Shown here: positions 16,349-23,480 of the stretch, in pieces
Layout of the letters: every line of letters begins with the position of its first letter
How positions within the stretch are numbered: the stretch's first letter is position 1
DNA from: Halalkalibacillus sediminis
Lineage (GTDB): Bacteria; Bacillota; Bacilli; Bacillales; Alkalibacillaceae
Length of the DNA: 64,000 bases
Direction of reading: 5' to 3'
NCBI RefSeq assembly: GCF_002844535.1
Contig: NZ_PJNH01000002.1
Location: 618,748-682,747 of the forward strand
The notes under the pieces: generated by a model
Told to the model about the DNA's origin: nothing
The model's input: only the letters and a program-made list of their open reading frames with translations
Databases searched by the model: none
Program-made: the position numbers and the translations under genes

Positions 16349-16381
16349 CCTGATCCTTAGAGAGGTCAGGTTATTCTTTTT
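16344..16381 (+). terminator. Terminator of yutD
   Basis: AATAACCTGA and TCAGGTTATT form the stem, with TCC/GG extending it, followed by CTTTTTC. It overlaps the yutD stop codon and the end of the converging minus-strand gene. Confidence 0.8.
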
Positions 16382-16646
16382 CTGGGTCCGTGATTCCTTT
16401 TTCATTAGGGGCATCTTGCGGGTTATGTGCTCCAGGGTATTTTCTTGGCATATCATGGTGTAATTGTTTATTTTCATAATTGAATGCTGAATAGTGTCGT
16501 CTATTTGGATTGTATCTCTTTGCCTTCAATGGCTCATCTTTATGAATCGGTTGGCCATAAGTACCTTCTGGAAATTCTTGAGCCCCTTGGTATTGGTTTT
16601 GAACTTCAACAACTTTAAAATCGTCTGAATCTTTATTGTTACTCAT
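16371..16646 (-). CDS. Small polar protein of unknown function
   Basis: The start is taken at the ATG at 16646, nine bases after AGGAGG, giving 91 residues beginning MSNNKDSDDF. The upstream in-frame ATG at 16667 lies before the Shine-Dalgarno. The protein is very hydrophilic, rich in Asn, Pro, Lys, His and Tyr, has no membrane segment, and is probably largely disordered. I do not recognise the family. Its Shine-Dalgarno lies inside a perfect 15-bp hairpin, so translation may be conditional. The DUF3055-type gene on the same strand lies just upstream. Confidence 0.65.
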   Translation of the reverse strand: MSNNKDSDDFKVVEVQNQYQGAQEFPEGTYGQPIHKDEPLKAKRYNPNRRHYSAFNYENKQLHHDMPRKYPGAHNPQDAPNEKGITDPEKE

Positions 16647-16650
16647 AAAA

Positions 16651-16691
16651 CAATCGCCTCCTGCCATCTTAGTTTGGGCAGGAGGCGATTG
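16651..16691 (-). promoter_or_regulatory. Perfect 15-bp hairpin holding the Shine-Dalgarno of the next gene
   Basis: CAATCGCCTCCTGCC at 16651-16665 is exactly complementary to 16677-16691 across an 11-base loop. On the minus strand the 3' arm contains AGGAGG, and TTTT then ATG follow directly. It may work as a terminator for the upstream gene, as a translational lock, or as both. Confidence 0.75.
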
Positions 16692-16692
16692 T

Positions 16693-16965
16693 TTATACGA
16701 GAAAATCTTTTATATAGCTGTAAAGTTCCTCAGCTTGGTATTCGTTCACATTGAAGGCATGACAGAAAAAATCTCCATCATGTAATTGTTCAGGTCTGAC
16801 TTTCGTGTAGCGACTTCCATCTAAATCAATGATGACGTATTCGGATAAGTTGGAAGGATTCTTCATAATGGCTAAGTCATATCGTCTCAATTCACCCATA
16901 AAACTGATATAGCGAATATCGACTTGCTTCGTTTCGTTAATCAAATACTTTTTCTGATCATCCAA
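16693..16965 (-). CDS. DUF3055-family (SAV0927-like) protein
   Basis: The start chosen is the TTG at 16965, eight bases after AAGGAG. A GTG at 16974 in the same frame overlaps the Shine-Dalgarno and is rejected. The 90-residue protein has the family pattern VDIRYISFMGELRRYDLAIM, then VIIDLDGSRYTKV and an FNVNEYQAEELYSYI helix near the end. The function of the family is unknown. It precedes the small polar protein gene by the hairpin region and could share its transcript. Confidence 0.65.
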   Translation of the reverse strand: MDDQKKYLINETKQVDIRYISFMGELRRYDLAIMKNPSNLSEYVIIDLDGSRYTKVRPEQLHDGDFFCHAFNVNEYQAEELYSYIKDFLV

Positions 16966-17091
16966 TACGCTCACTCCTTAAGACAAGTTGTTTACATTTT
17001 ATCAATTAGATTCAGAACTGTCATTCGATATCACGTATGAATGAAGTTATGATAGACTGAGTGTGAGAAAGATATAAGGAGTGAAATAAAG

Positions 17092-17541
17092 ATGTATTTT
17101 GTTGAAAGCAAACAAATTGAGGACACATTAAGTTATATGGAAAATCTTTTGAAGATATATGAAAAAGAAAACATATCGTCTGATTTTGACCGGTTGGGAC
17201 TTGAAAGACTGGCACATATGGTGATTGAATCAATCATTGATGTAGGTAACATGATGATCGATGGTTTTATCATGCGTGATCCGGGAAGTTACGAAGATGT
17301 TATAGACATCTTGGTGGATGAAAAAGTAGTTCCTGAATCTTCAAGTGAAGCATATAAAAGTGTGATTCGATTAAGAGTTGAGCTCGTCAAAAATTATCAG
17401 TCGATCGATCACTCCACTATTGAAAACGTGATGAATGAACACCTTCAAACATTGAAACAATTTCGTCAGGATGTTTTGAAGTACTTGCAAAATGAAGCAG
17501 GAACCATCACTACATTTACGAAACGCGAGGATGAATCATGA
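17092..17541 (+). CDS. yutE: DUF86 / HepT-like protein YutE
   Basis: The 149-residue protein is all-helical and resembles YutE. The conserved core is LGLERLAHMVIESIIDVGNMMIDGFIMRDPGSYEDVIDIL at about 39-79. HepT toxins carry an R-x4-H-x-Y RNase motif. The equivalent stretch here reads RVELVKNY, so the catalytic histidine is replaced by lysine. No MntA-like nucleotidyltransferase partner is adjacent. It is therefore better read as a housekeeping relative than as a toxin. The stop overlaps the yutF start by four bases (ATGA). Confidence 0.82.
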   Translation: MYFVESKQIEDTLSYMENLLKIYEKENISSDFDRLGLERLAHMVIESIIDVGNMMIDGFIMRDPGSYEDVIDILVDEKVVPESSSEAYKSVIRLRVELVKNYQSIDHSTIENVMNEHLQTLKQFRQDVLKYLQNEAGTITTFTKREDES

Positions 17542-18302
17542 AGAACTATTCAGCCTACTTGATCGATTTAGACGGAACAATGTATCGTGGGAAAGAAGTC
17601 ATTGCAGAAGCAAGGCAGTTCATAGAACATTTACAAGCAAATGGCATTCCTTATCGATATGTAACAAATAACTCATCAAGAACCCCGGAGGATACGGCGA
17701 AAAAACTCCAGAATTTCGGTATAGAAGCGTCCGTTGAGCAAATTGTTACTGCTTCAATGGCAGCTGCAGCTCACATAAAAAGTCATTTTCCTGAAGCGAG
17801 GGCTTTTGCTATTGGGGAAAGGGGGCTTACTGATGCTCTGAAAGAAGTAGGAATTGAGATTGTAGAAGAGAGTCCGGACGTTGTCATCATGGGCATTGAC
17901 CGAGAGAATAATTATAAAAAACTTCGAAATGCATGCCTTTATGTTCAGCAAGGGGCAGAATTTTTAGCCACCAATCCAGATATCAAAGTACCGACTGAAA
18001 AAGGTTTAGTTCCTGGAAACGGAGCCTTCATAAAGCTTGTTGAAAATGTTACAGGTGTTGAACCAACAGTTATCGGAAAACCTAAACGTCATATGATTGA
18101 TTTTGCGCTAGAACAAATAGGTGCGAATGCAGAAGATACAATCATGGTCGGTGATAATTACGATACGGATATTCTAGCTGGAATGGAAGCTGGTTTGGAT
18201 ACGCTTCATGTCCACACTGGGGTAACCACTTTAGATGAAATAAAAAATAAAGACCGTCGACCGACTTACTCGATTGAAACTTTAGAAGAGTGGTTCAAAT
18301 AA
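17538..18302 (+). CDS. yutF: HAD-IIA hydrolase YutF (NagD-like phosphatase)
   Basis: The 254-residue protein opens with the HAD nucleophile motif LIDLDGTMYRG, with D10 and D12. The IIA subfamily cap region holds VTNNSSRTPE. The closing motif is MVGDNYDTDILAGMEAG. Members dephosphorylate small sugar phosphates or nucleotides; a specific substrate cannot be named. GAGGATG precedes the start, which overlaps yutE by four bases. Together with yutD and yutE this reproduces the B. subtilis yutDEF block. A bidirectional terminator follows. Confidence 0.88.
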   Translation: MKNYSAYLIDLDGTMYRGKEVIAEARQFIEHLQANGIPYRYVTNNSSRTPEDTAKKLQNFGIEASVEQIVTASMAAAAHIKSHFPEARAFAIGERGLTDALKEVGIEIVEESPDVVIMGIDRENNYKKLRNACLYVQQGAEFLATNPDIKVPTEKGLVPGNGAFIKLVENVTGVEPTVIGKPKRHMIDFALEQIGANAEDTIMVGDNYDTDILAGMEAGLDTLHVHTGVTTLDEIKNKDRRPTYSIETLEEWFK

Positions 18303-18339
18303 GAAAGGATCCTGGAACTGTTCTTTAATTTTATAAAAA

Positions 18340-18365
18340 AAGAGCATCACTCAGATGCTCTTTTA
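18340..18365. terminator. Bidirectional terminator between yutF and yutG
   Basis: AGAGCATC pairs with GATGCTCT. A-rich sequence precedes it and TTTT follows it, so it can serve both converging genes. Confidence 0.88.
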
Positions 18366-18845
18366 ATCATCAAGGTGGATATCTCCACTATGAGCTAGAC
18401 GACTAGAGGCAGCTGCAGCGATTGCACCTACAATATCATCTAAAAATGTGTGACACCCATTGCTTTTGTCGTTCAGTTTTTCCAAAATACCTGGTTTGAC
18501 TTTATCGATATAGCCAAAGTTTGTGAAGCCGATTGACCCATATACGTTAATGATGGAAAAGGCCACTACTTCGTCAATGCCGTAAAGTCCTTCATCTGTA
18601 TCTACAATTTGTTGAAGCGGCTGCTCCAATTGATTATTCTCTGCTAATTTATCAATTTGGATGCCTGTCATAATCGCATTCTGTACTTCTCTTTTCTTTA
18701 GGACCTTATCGACATTCGCTAAGCATTCTTCATGAGTCAGGTCATTTCTGTATCCTGATTGCAGGTAATAGACAAGCTCAGCTATATCGTCGAGTTTAAC
18801 ACCACGCTCGTTCAACATATCTACCACGATTTTTTCTAGATCCAT
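18363..18845 (-). CDS. yutG: Phosphatidylglycerophosphatase A-like protein YutG
   Basis: The 160-residue protein belongs to the PgpA/YutG family. The C-terminal region carries GIDEVVAFSIINVYGSIGFTNFGYIDK and FLDDIVGAIAAAASSRLAHS, in which the Asp pair resembles the family active site. Helical hydrophobicity is lower than in membrane PgpA of E. coli, as is normal for YutG. The likely role is a phosphatase in phospholipid metabolism, but Gram-positive members are little characterised. It converges on yutF. Confidence 0.82.
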   Translation of the reverse strand: MDLEKIVVDMLNERGVKLDDIAELVYYLQSGYRNDLTHEECLANVDKVLKKREVQNAIMTGIQIDKLAENNQLEQPLQQIVDTDEGLYGIDEVVAFSIINVYGSIGFTNFGYIDKVKPGILEKLNDKSNGCHTFLDDIVGAIAAAASSRLAHSGDIHLDD

Positions 18846-18938
18846 TTTTACACATCCACTTCTTTTAAATATGATTATTTAATCTATTGTACTTGAAAGG
18901 TTCAGAAAAGCAAAATAATAATTTATAGGAGGATGTTT

Positions 18939-19907
18939 ATGAGTGATAAGAAGAAAGTATATATCTGTCGCATGCTTCCAGAAAGCGTGGTAAGCCCGTT
19001 GAAGAAAGAGTTTGAGGTCGAAATGTGGCCGCATGAGGATCAACCTGTTACAAAAGAGGAATTAAATGCTCAATCAAAAGATGCGCATGCATTACTGACA
19101 ATGCTTACCGATCCGATCGATGAGGATCTTTTAGCTAATGCTGAAAATCTTGAAATCGTATCTAACTTAGCTGTCGGTTACGATAATATCAATTTAAATG
19201 CAGCGAAAAAACAGGGAGTAGTTGTCACGAATACCCCGGATGTACTCACAGATACAACAGCCGATTTGACGTTTGCATTATTAATGGCTACTGCGAGAAG
19301 AATTCCTGAAGGCGTAGATTTTATAAAAGAAGACCAGTGGACGACGTGGTCACCGTTGTTATTAGCTGGCGCTGATATTCATCATAAGACAATAGGAATT
19401 GTTGGTATGGGAAAAATAGGAGAAGCAGTAGCTAGGCGTGCCAAAGGCTTTGATATGAAGATCTTATATCATAACCGAAGTCGTAAAGAGTCAGCTGAAC
19501 GGGAAATAGGAGCGACTTATGTAGATTTTGATCAGCTTCTTGCTGAATCAGACTTTGTAGTGTGTATGACACCACTTACTGAGGAAACCGATGGGATGTT
19601 TAATGGAGAGGCATTTAAAAAAATGAAAAACAGTGCCATTTTCATTAATTCATCTAGAGGGAAAGTTGTAAATGAAAAAGATCTACAGAAAGCATTGGAA
19701 AAAGGTAAAATTAAAGCAGCAGGGTTGGATGTATTTGAACAAGAACCAATCCGTAGCAGCCATCCACTGTTAGAATTAGATAATGTTGTGGCGTTACCTC
19801 ATATTGGTTCATCAAGTGTAGAGACGAGGCACAAAATGATGGAGCTGACTGTAAATAATATTAGCAATGTGTTAAATGGTGAAAAAGCAATAACTCCAAT
19901 AAAATAA
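18939..19907 (+). CDS. D-isomer-specific 2-hydroxyacid dehydrogenase (glyoxylate/hydroxypyruvate reductase type)
   Basis: The ATG at 18939 is six bases after TAGGAGG and is preferred to the ATG at 18933, which touches the Shine-Dalgarno. The 322-residue protein has the NAD(P)-binding motif GMGKIGEAVARR at 156-167. The family catalytic triad is R240 (NSSRGKVV), E269 (FEQEP) and H288 (PHIGSSS). It resembles GyaR-type glyoxylate reductases. It occupies the place of yutH in the B. subtilis order. A hairpin terminator follows. Confidence 0.88.
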   Translation: MSDKKKVYICRMLPESVVSPLKKEFEVEMWPHEDQPVTKEELNAQSKDAHALLTMLTDPIDEDLLANAENLEIVSNLAVGYDNINLNAAKKQGVVVTNTPDVLTDTTADLTFALLMATARRIPEGVDFIKEDQWTTWSPLLLAGADIHHKTIGIVGMGKIGEAVARRAKGFDMKILYHNRSRKESAEREIGATYVDFDQLLAESDFVVCMTPLTEETDGMFNGEAFKKMKNSAIFINSSRGKVVNEKDLQKALEKGKIKAAGLDVFEQEPIRSSHPLLELDNVVALPHIGSSSVETRHKMMELTVNNISNVLNGEKAITPIK

Positions 19908-19921
19908 TTGCTGAAAACAAA

Positions 19922-19946
19922 AAAGAGCTGGATAGACCAGCTCTTT
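19922..19946. terminator. Terminator between converging genes
   Basis: GAGCTGG pairs with CCAGCTC, flanked by A-rich sequence on one side and TTTAC on the other. Confidence 0.8.
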
Positions 19947-19957
19947 ACTATATGAGA

Positions 19958-20182
19958 TTAAAATATTTGTTCAACTTCACGGACACCTGGAACTTCTGCC
20001 ACTAATGCACGCTCGATACCAGCTTTCAATGTAATTGCTGAGCTAGGGCAGTTCCCGCATGCACCTTTTAAACGAAGAAGTACGATGCCTTCATCGTCAA
20101 CATCGACCAATTCAACGTCTCCACCATCTCGTAATAAGAATGGGCGTAGTTTCCCAATGACTTCTTGCACCTGATCAAACAT
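19958..20182 (-). CDS. yutI: NifU-like C-terminal-domain Fe-S carrier YutI
   Basis: The 74-residue protein is a stand-alone Nfu domain. The cluster-binding pair is ACGNCPSS with C42 and C45, following [12 protein letters not shown]. Nfu proteins carry and deliver 4Fe-4S clusters made by the SUF machinery. The gene is divergent from yuzD, and a Fur box lies between them. A TATAAT at 20214-20209 on the minus strand probably serves it. Expression may therefore respond to iron. Confidence 0.9.
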   Translation of the reverse strand: MFDQVQEVIGKLRPFLLRDGGDVELVDVDDEGIVLLRLKGACGNCPSSAITLKAGIERALVAEVPGVREVEQIF

Positions 20183-20250
20183 CGTCGATCTTCCCCTTTC
20201 ATATCTCTATTATAACCATTTTTCATGAAAAAATCTATTGTCTCTGATAT

Positions 20251-20265
20251 TGATAACCATTATCA
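20251..20265. promoter_or_regulatory. Fur box between yutI and yuzD
   Basis: TGATAACCATTATCA matches the 7-1-7 Fur site (TGATAAT-N-ATTATCA) at 13 of 14 positions. It overlaps a possible yuzD -35 (TTATCA at 20260-20265) that has TATTTT 17 bases further on. Confidence 0.7.
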
Positions 20266-20329
20266 TTTTATCTTTTTTCGCTTATTTTGTAAAATGAAAT
20301 TAACTGAAGTTTTAGCAGGGGGAGAAATA

Positions 20330-20659
20330 ATGAAGAATGAAGTCGAATTAGTGGTTTATGGGGCTGAAGTGTTGTGCCCAAGCTGTGTGAACTTACCGAG
20401 TTCTAAAGAACAGTATGAGTGGCTCCAAGCTGCCATTTCAAGAAAATATGGAACAGAAGGAATCAATTATAAATATATTGATATTTACAACCCACCGGAA
20501 GAAAAGCCTTACGAAGAATTTGCAGAACGCGTAATAGAAGAAGATATGTTTTATCCGGTTGTCTTAGTTGAAGATGAAATCGTTGGAGAGGGAAACCCAC
20601 GCTTGAAAACAGTTTACAAAGCACTGGAAGAAAGAGGTTTTGAACCTCAATCCTCATAA
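20330..20659 (+). CDS. yuzD: DUF1462 thioredoxin-like protein YuzD
   Basis: The start is the ATG at 20330 behind GGGGGAG. The frame is open further upstream but has no ribosome binding site there. The 109-residue protein has a CPSC motif (C16, C19) at the place where thioredoxins carry theirs, then a strand-helix pattern with FYPVVLVEDEIVGEGNPRL near 78-96. This suggests a redox or metal-binding thioredoxin fold. Its place next to Nfu, yuzB and yutM and behind a Fur box suggests a role tied to iron or Fe-S clusters, which is inference. Confidence 0.82.
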   Translation: MKNEVELVVYGAEVLCPSCVNLPSSKEQYEWLQAAISRKYGTEGINYKYIDIYNPPEEKPYEEFAERVIEEDMFYPVVLVEDEIVGEGNPRLKTVYKALEERGFEPQSS

Positions 20660-20734
20660 TTGAAAGGATACCACTGCTGTGCTAGCATATGCTAAGGGTT
20701 CAAATAGAAAATAATAAATCAAGGGGTGTCATAA

Positions 20735-20971
20735 ATGAACCCAATTATAGAGTTTTGCGTCAATAATTTAGCCAGTGGCTCACAAGAAGCATTCGATAAA
20801 TTGGATAGAGATCCTGATCTGGATGTTATCGAATACGGGTGTACCAGCCATTGTGGGATTTGCGCTGCAACCACGTTCGCAATTGTAAATGGTGAATGTG
20901 TGACAGCCGATTCACCAGAGGAACTGGTTGAAAGTATATATCAGCATTTAGATGAAAACCCGTTATTTTAA
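20735..20971 (+). CDS. yuzB: DUF1450 cysteine-rich protein YuzB
   Basis: The 78-residue protein has C8 near the N-terminus and a cluster [12 protein letters not shown] at about 35-46. This could bind metal or an Fe-S cluster. The family is widespread in Bacillales and its function is unknown. AAGGGG precedes the ATG. It lies 18 bases before dapF, so both are probably on one transcript that includes yuzD. Confidence 0.85.
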   Translation: MNPIIEFCVNNLASGSQEAFDKLDRDPDLDVIEYGCTSHCGICAATTFAIVNGECVTADSPEELVESIYQHLDENPLF

Positions 20972-20989
20972 TGAAGGGATTCGAAATAA

Positions 20990-21853
20990 ATGAAAATTCC
21001 ATTTACAAAAATGCACGGCCTAGGCAATAGTTATATTTATATAAATGGATTTGAAACGACTATTGAAGAAAGTCGATTGAGTGAATTATCAATCGCAGTT
21101 TCAAATCCTAATTTCGGAATTGGTTCTGACGGGATGATTTTACTCTTACCATCTGAAATAGCTGATGTAAGAATGAGGATTTTCAATAAAGATGGTTCAG
21201 AAGCGATGAACTGCGGTAATGGCCTCAGATGCGTTGCAAAGCTAGCCTACGAGCTCGGCTATGTTACAAGTAGGAGTTTCACCATTGAAGCTAAGGCAGG
21301 AGTGGTGGATGCAACTGTCCAGTTAGATGAAGAGGGCAGTGTTGACCAAGTTACGGTGGATATGGGGGAACCCATTTTAGAAAGACAAAAGATCCCTATG
21401 GTGGGGCAGGGTTTTCCTGAAGACCGTGTAATCAATGAAGTCTTTCAAACGAAAAATGAGGCTTTACGCGGGACTGCGGTATCAATGGGGAACCCTCATA
21501 TCATTTTTTTCATAGAAAATATAAAAAATGCTCCATTAGAATCATTAGGACCCGAAGTTACAAATGATTCTAGATTCCCTGAAGGAGTAAATGTCGAATT
21601 TGTGGAAGTCGTAAACTCAAATGAGTTGAATTTCCGAGTTTGGGAGCGCGGTTCCGGTGTTACTCAAGCTTGTGGTACAGGAGCATGTGCAGCAGGAGTA
21701 GCTTCTGTCTTGAATGATTTTTCAAGAAAAGATGAAGAAATCACTGTTCATTTAGATGGCGGCGATCTAGTTATATCGTGGTCTGAAAATGGTCACGTTT
21801 GGATGACAGGTCCTGCTGTAACAGTTGCAAAAGGTGACTTTTGGCACGTCTAG
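20990..21853 (+). CDS. dapF: Diaminopimelate epimerase
   Basis: The 287-residue protein has both catalytic cysteines of the family: C75 in MNCGNGLRC and C228 in TQACGTGACAAG. The N-terminal KMHGLGNSYIYING motif and the VWERGSGVTQACGTG block are typical. DapF interconverts LL- and meso-diaminopimelate, the last step before lysine and the source of meso-DAP for peptidoglycan. It acts in the cytoplasm. It sits in the yuz/yut block with Fe-S genes rather than with other lysine genes, as in B. subtilis. Confidence 0.92.
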   Translation: MKIPFTKMHGLGNSYIYINGFETTIEESRLSELSIAVSNPNFGIGSDGMILLLPSEIADVRMRIFNKDGSEAMNCGNGLRCVAKLAYELGYVTSRSFTIEAKAGVVDATVQLDEEGSVDQVTVDMGEPILERQKIPMVGQGFPEDRVINEVFQTKNEALRGTAVSMGNPHIIFFIENIKNAPLESLGPEVTNDSRFPEGVNVEFVEVVNSNELNFRVWERGSGVTQACGTGACAAGVASVLNDFSRKDEEITVHLDGGDLVISWSENGHVWMTGPAVTVAKGDFWHV

Positions 21854-21909
21854 ATAGAATTGAACGATACAAAAATAGTTTGTATACTTATTAATAGGAG
21901 GTATTAGCA

Positions 21910-22266
21910 ATGGCAATCGAAATCACGGATCAAGCGGTATTGCAAATCAATGAAATGATGAAAGATGAAACAGCAGAGGAAGTTTATTTGCGCTTTGGAG
22001 TAAAAGGTGGAGGCTGCAGTGGTCTTTCATATAAACTTGGATTTGATTACGAAGTGAAAGAAACAGACAACTCTTATGAAATCAACGGGATTCCAGTTGT
22101 AATCGCAACAATGGATGTTCCGATAATCGAAAACACAAAGATTGATTTCAAGCAGAACATGATGGGTGGAGGTTTCACAATCGATAACCCTAATGCAATC
22201 GTTTCATGCGGTTGTGGGTCGTCTTTCAAAGCAAAAGATCGAGAAGGGTCGCCAGAAAATTGCTAA
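21910..22266 (+). CDS. yutM: HesB/IscA/ErpA-type Fe-S carrier YutM
   Basis: The 118-residue A-type carrier has the three conserved cysteines: C36 in KGGGCSGLSY, and C100 and C102 in SCGCGSSF. A-type proteins receive clusters from the SUF scaffold and pass them to targets. TAGGAGG precedes the ATG at the right distance. It follows dapF by 56 bases. With yutI and yuzD it makes a local Fe-S group. The next gene's Shine-Dalgarno begins within a hairpin right after this stop. Confidence 0.92.
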   Translation: MAIEITDQAVLQINEMMKDETAEEVYLRFGVKGGGCSGLSYKLGFDYEVKETDNSYEINGIPVVIATMDVPIIENTKIDFKQNMMGGGFTIDNPNAIVSCGCGSSFKAKDREGSPENC

Positions 22267-22267
22267 A

Positions 22268-22295
22268 CTCCTAAAATGACACCATTTTAGAGGAG
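22268..22295 (+). promoter_or_regulatory. Hairpin covering the Shine-Dalgarno of the lipoprotein gene
   Basis: CTCCTAAAATG at 22268-22278 pairs with CATTTTAG and GGAG within 22283-22295, with a two-base bulge and loop ACAC. AGGAG in the 3' arm is the Shine-Dalgarno for the ATG at 22303. There is no T-run. Confidence 0.55.
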
Positions 22296-22302
22296 ATACG
22301 AG

Positions 22303-22959
22303 ATGAAAAAACAATTTTGGCTAATGCTCATTGCAGTGGCAACTGTTCTTTTGATGACAGCTTGTTCATCCGAAGGTGAGGATATGACTGAAGAAACAGA
22401 TGAAGAAGTTATTTCTGAGCCGGATGAGAATGAAGAAGAGGAAGGCGAATCAGAAGAAGGAAATGAAGAATCAACTGACGAAGTGGAAGAAACTGAAACT
22501 AACGATGAAGAAGAAACCGAAAGTGAATCTGAGGAAACAGTAGAAGAAGCAGAAGAAGCTCAAGAGACATCTTCAGAGTTGAATGAAGAGGACGCTATTT
22601 CTATTATTGAAGGATTCCATGCACAAGCGTTTGTAGAAACGAATGAAGATTTGAAAGTGGTTAACTATTCTTCTATTTCAGGTATGATTGCTGACATGCA
22701 GGAGTTTACCACTGAAGAAATTGCGACCAATATCATTACTCCGATGTATTATGAAGAAGAAGGCTCTGTTTATATGAAACCTCAAGGTGAGTTTTCACTA
22801 TTCGACACTGAAGGGGAATATTCATTAAGCCAAGAGGGTGAAAATGAGTACTTAGTTTCCCAATCAAGAGAAACTGACTTAGAAGGTAAAGTGGAGTTTA
22901 ATATATCTATAGAGAATGTAGATGGTAATTATATCATTACGAATTACGGAATTAATTAG
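22303..22959 (+). CDS. Lipoprotein with acidic linker, family unrecognised
   Basis: The 218-residue protein has a lipoprotein signal ending in LLMTAC (Cys 21). A very acidic low-complexity linker of about 75 residues (Glu-rich, with Ser/Thr) follows. A compact domain of about 120 residues ends NYIITNYGIN. The C-terminal domain resembles that of the secreted protein at 54303-54884: matching order of a helix, a YYEEE/FYKEQ motif, an EYxVxQ strand and a terminal beta pair. It is presumably anchored on the outer face of the membrane. I do not know its function. Confidence 0.8.
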   Translation: MKKQFWLMLIAVATVLLMTACSSEGEDMTEETDEEVISEPDENEEEEGESEEGNEESTDEVEETETNDEEETESESEETVEEAEEAQETSSELNEEDAISIIEGFHAQAFVETNEDLKVVNYSSISGMIADMQEFTTEEIATNIITPMYYEEEGSVYMKPQGEFSLFDTEGEYSLSQEGENEYLVSQSRETDLEGKVEFNISIENVDGNYIITNYGIN

Positions 22960-22963
22960 TCAA

Positions 22964-22990
22964 AAGGCCCGCGTGCGCGGGTCTTTTTTT
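22964..22990 (+). terminator. Intrinsic terminator of the lipoprotein gene
   Basis: AAGGCCCGCG pairs with CGCGGGTCTT around a very short loop, followed by T residues. It begins four bases after the stop. Confidence 0.9.
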
Positions 22991-23061
22991 TTATACTTTA
23001 AGAATGTTTAACTTTGTTAAAGGATTAAAGTATATGAAAAACAAAGGCTTTCGCCATTAAG

Positions 23062-23086
23062 ACTTGGCGAAAAGCCAAGTTTTTCT
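23062..23086 (+). terminator. Second terminator-like hairpin
   Basis: ACTTGGC and GCCAAGT flank GAAAA and are followed by TTTTCTC. It lies about 100 bases after the lipoprotein gene. Confidence 0.5.
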
Positions 23087-23156
23087 CACAAGATAAGAGA
23101 GTCTAGAAGGAAGCCCATCTGTTCAGCTTTTCAAAAAATGGTCAGCCATTGATTTG

Positions 23157-23380
23157 ATCCGTAACTATTTGAGTAAAATCTCTTGAAATAATGGGTAATA
23201 TGTTAAAAATAAGGTAAAATATGATGTTTATCCGTAACTATTTTGCATTTATCCGTAACTATTTACTGTTTTTCTGTAGCAAATCATTCATCCTTCAAAA
23301 ACAAAAAATCAGCCGGAAACTTATAGCCGGCTGATTTCTTTAATGACACTTTTAAGTATAGAAACTTTATCCGTAATTAA
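23157..23380 (+). repeat. Degenerate direct repeats, 21-bp period, core ATCCGTAACTATTT
   Basis: The 14-mer ATCCGTAACTATTT occurs at 23157-23170, 23230-23243 and 23251-23264, and a variant ATCCGTAATTA at 23369. The two middle copies are exactly 21 bases apart. The 42 bases before 23230 can be read as two more degraded 21-base units beginning ATAA. The region is noncoding and lies between converging genes. Confidence 0.6.
23306..23342. terminator. Hairpin with T-rich flank inside the lipoprotein-yumC spacer
   Basis: AAATCAGCCGG pairs with CCGGCTGATTT around a ten-base loop. A-rich sequence precedes it and TTCTTT follows. Confidence 0.5.
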
Positions 23381-23430
23381 TCGGCATTCTAAGAATTGCA
23401 CCAAGTTAATCAATCAGCAACAACGACATA

Positions 23431-23463
23431 AAAAAGACCAGAAGGAACTCCTTCTGGTCTTTT
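23431..23463 (-). terminator. Terminator of yumC
   Basis: AGACCAGAAGGA pairs with TCCTTCTGGTCT around two bases. On the minus strand TTTTTT follows, and on the plus strand TTTT, so it may be bidirectional. Confidence 0.88.
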
Positions 23464-23480
23464 AATCTATAAATCTTATA

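Noticed and set aside
17092-17541. HepT/MntA toxin-antitoxin pair
   Set aside because: The HepT motif histidine is missing and the adjacent gene is a HAD phosphatase in a conserved housekeeping order, not a nucleotidyltransferase.
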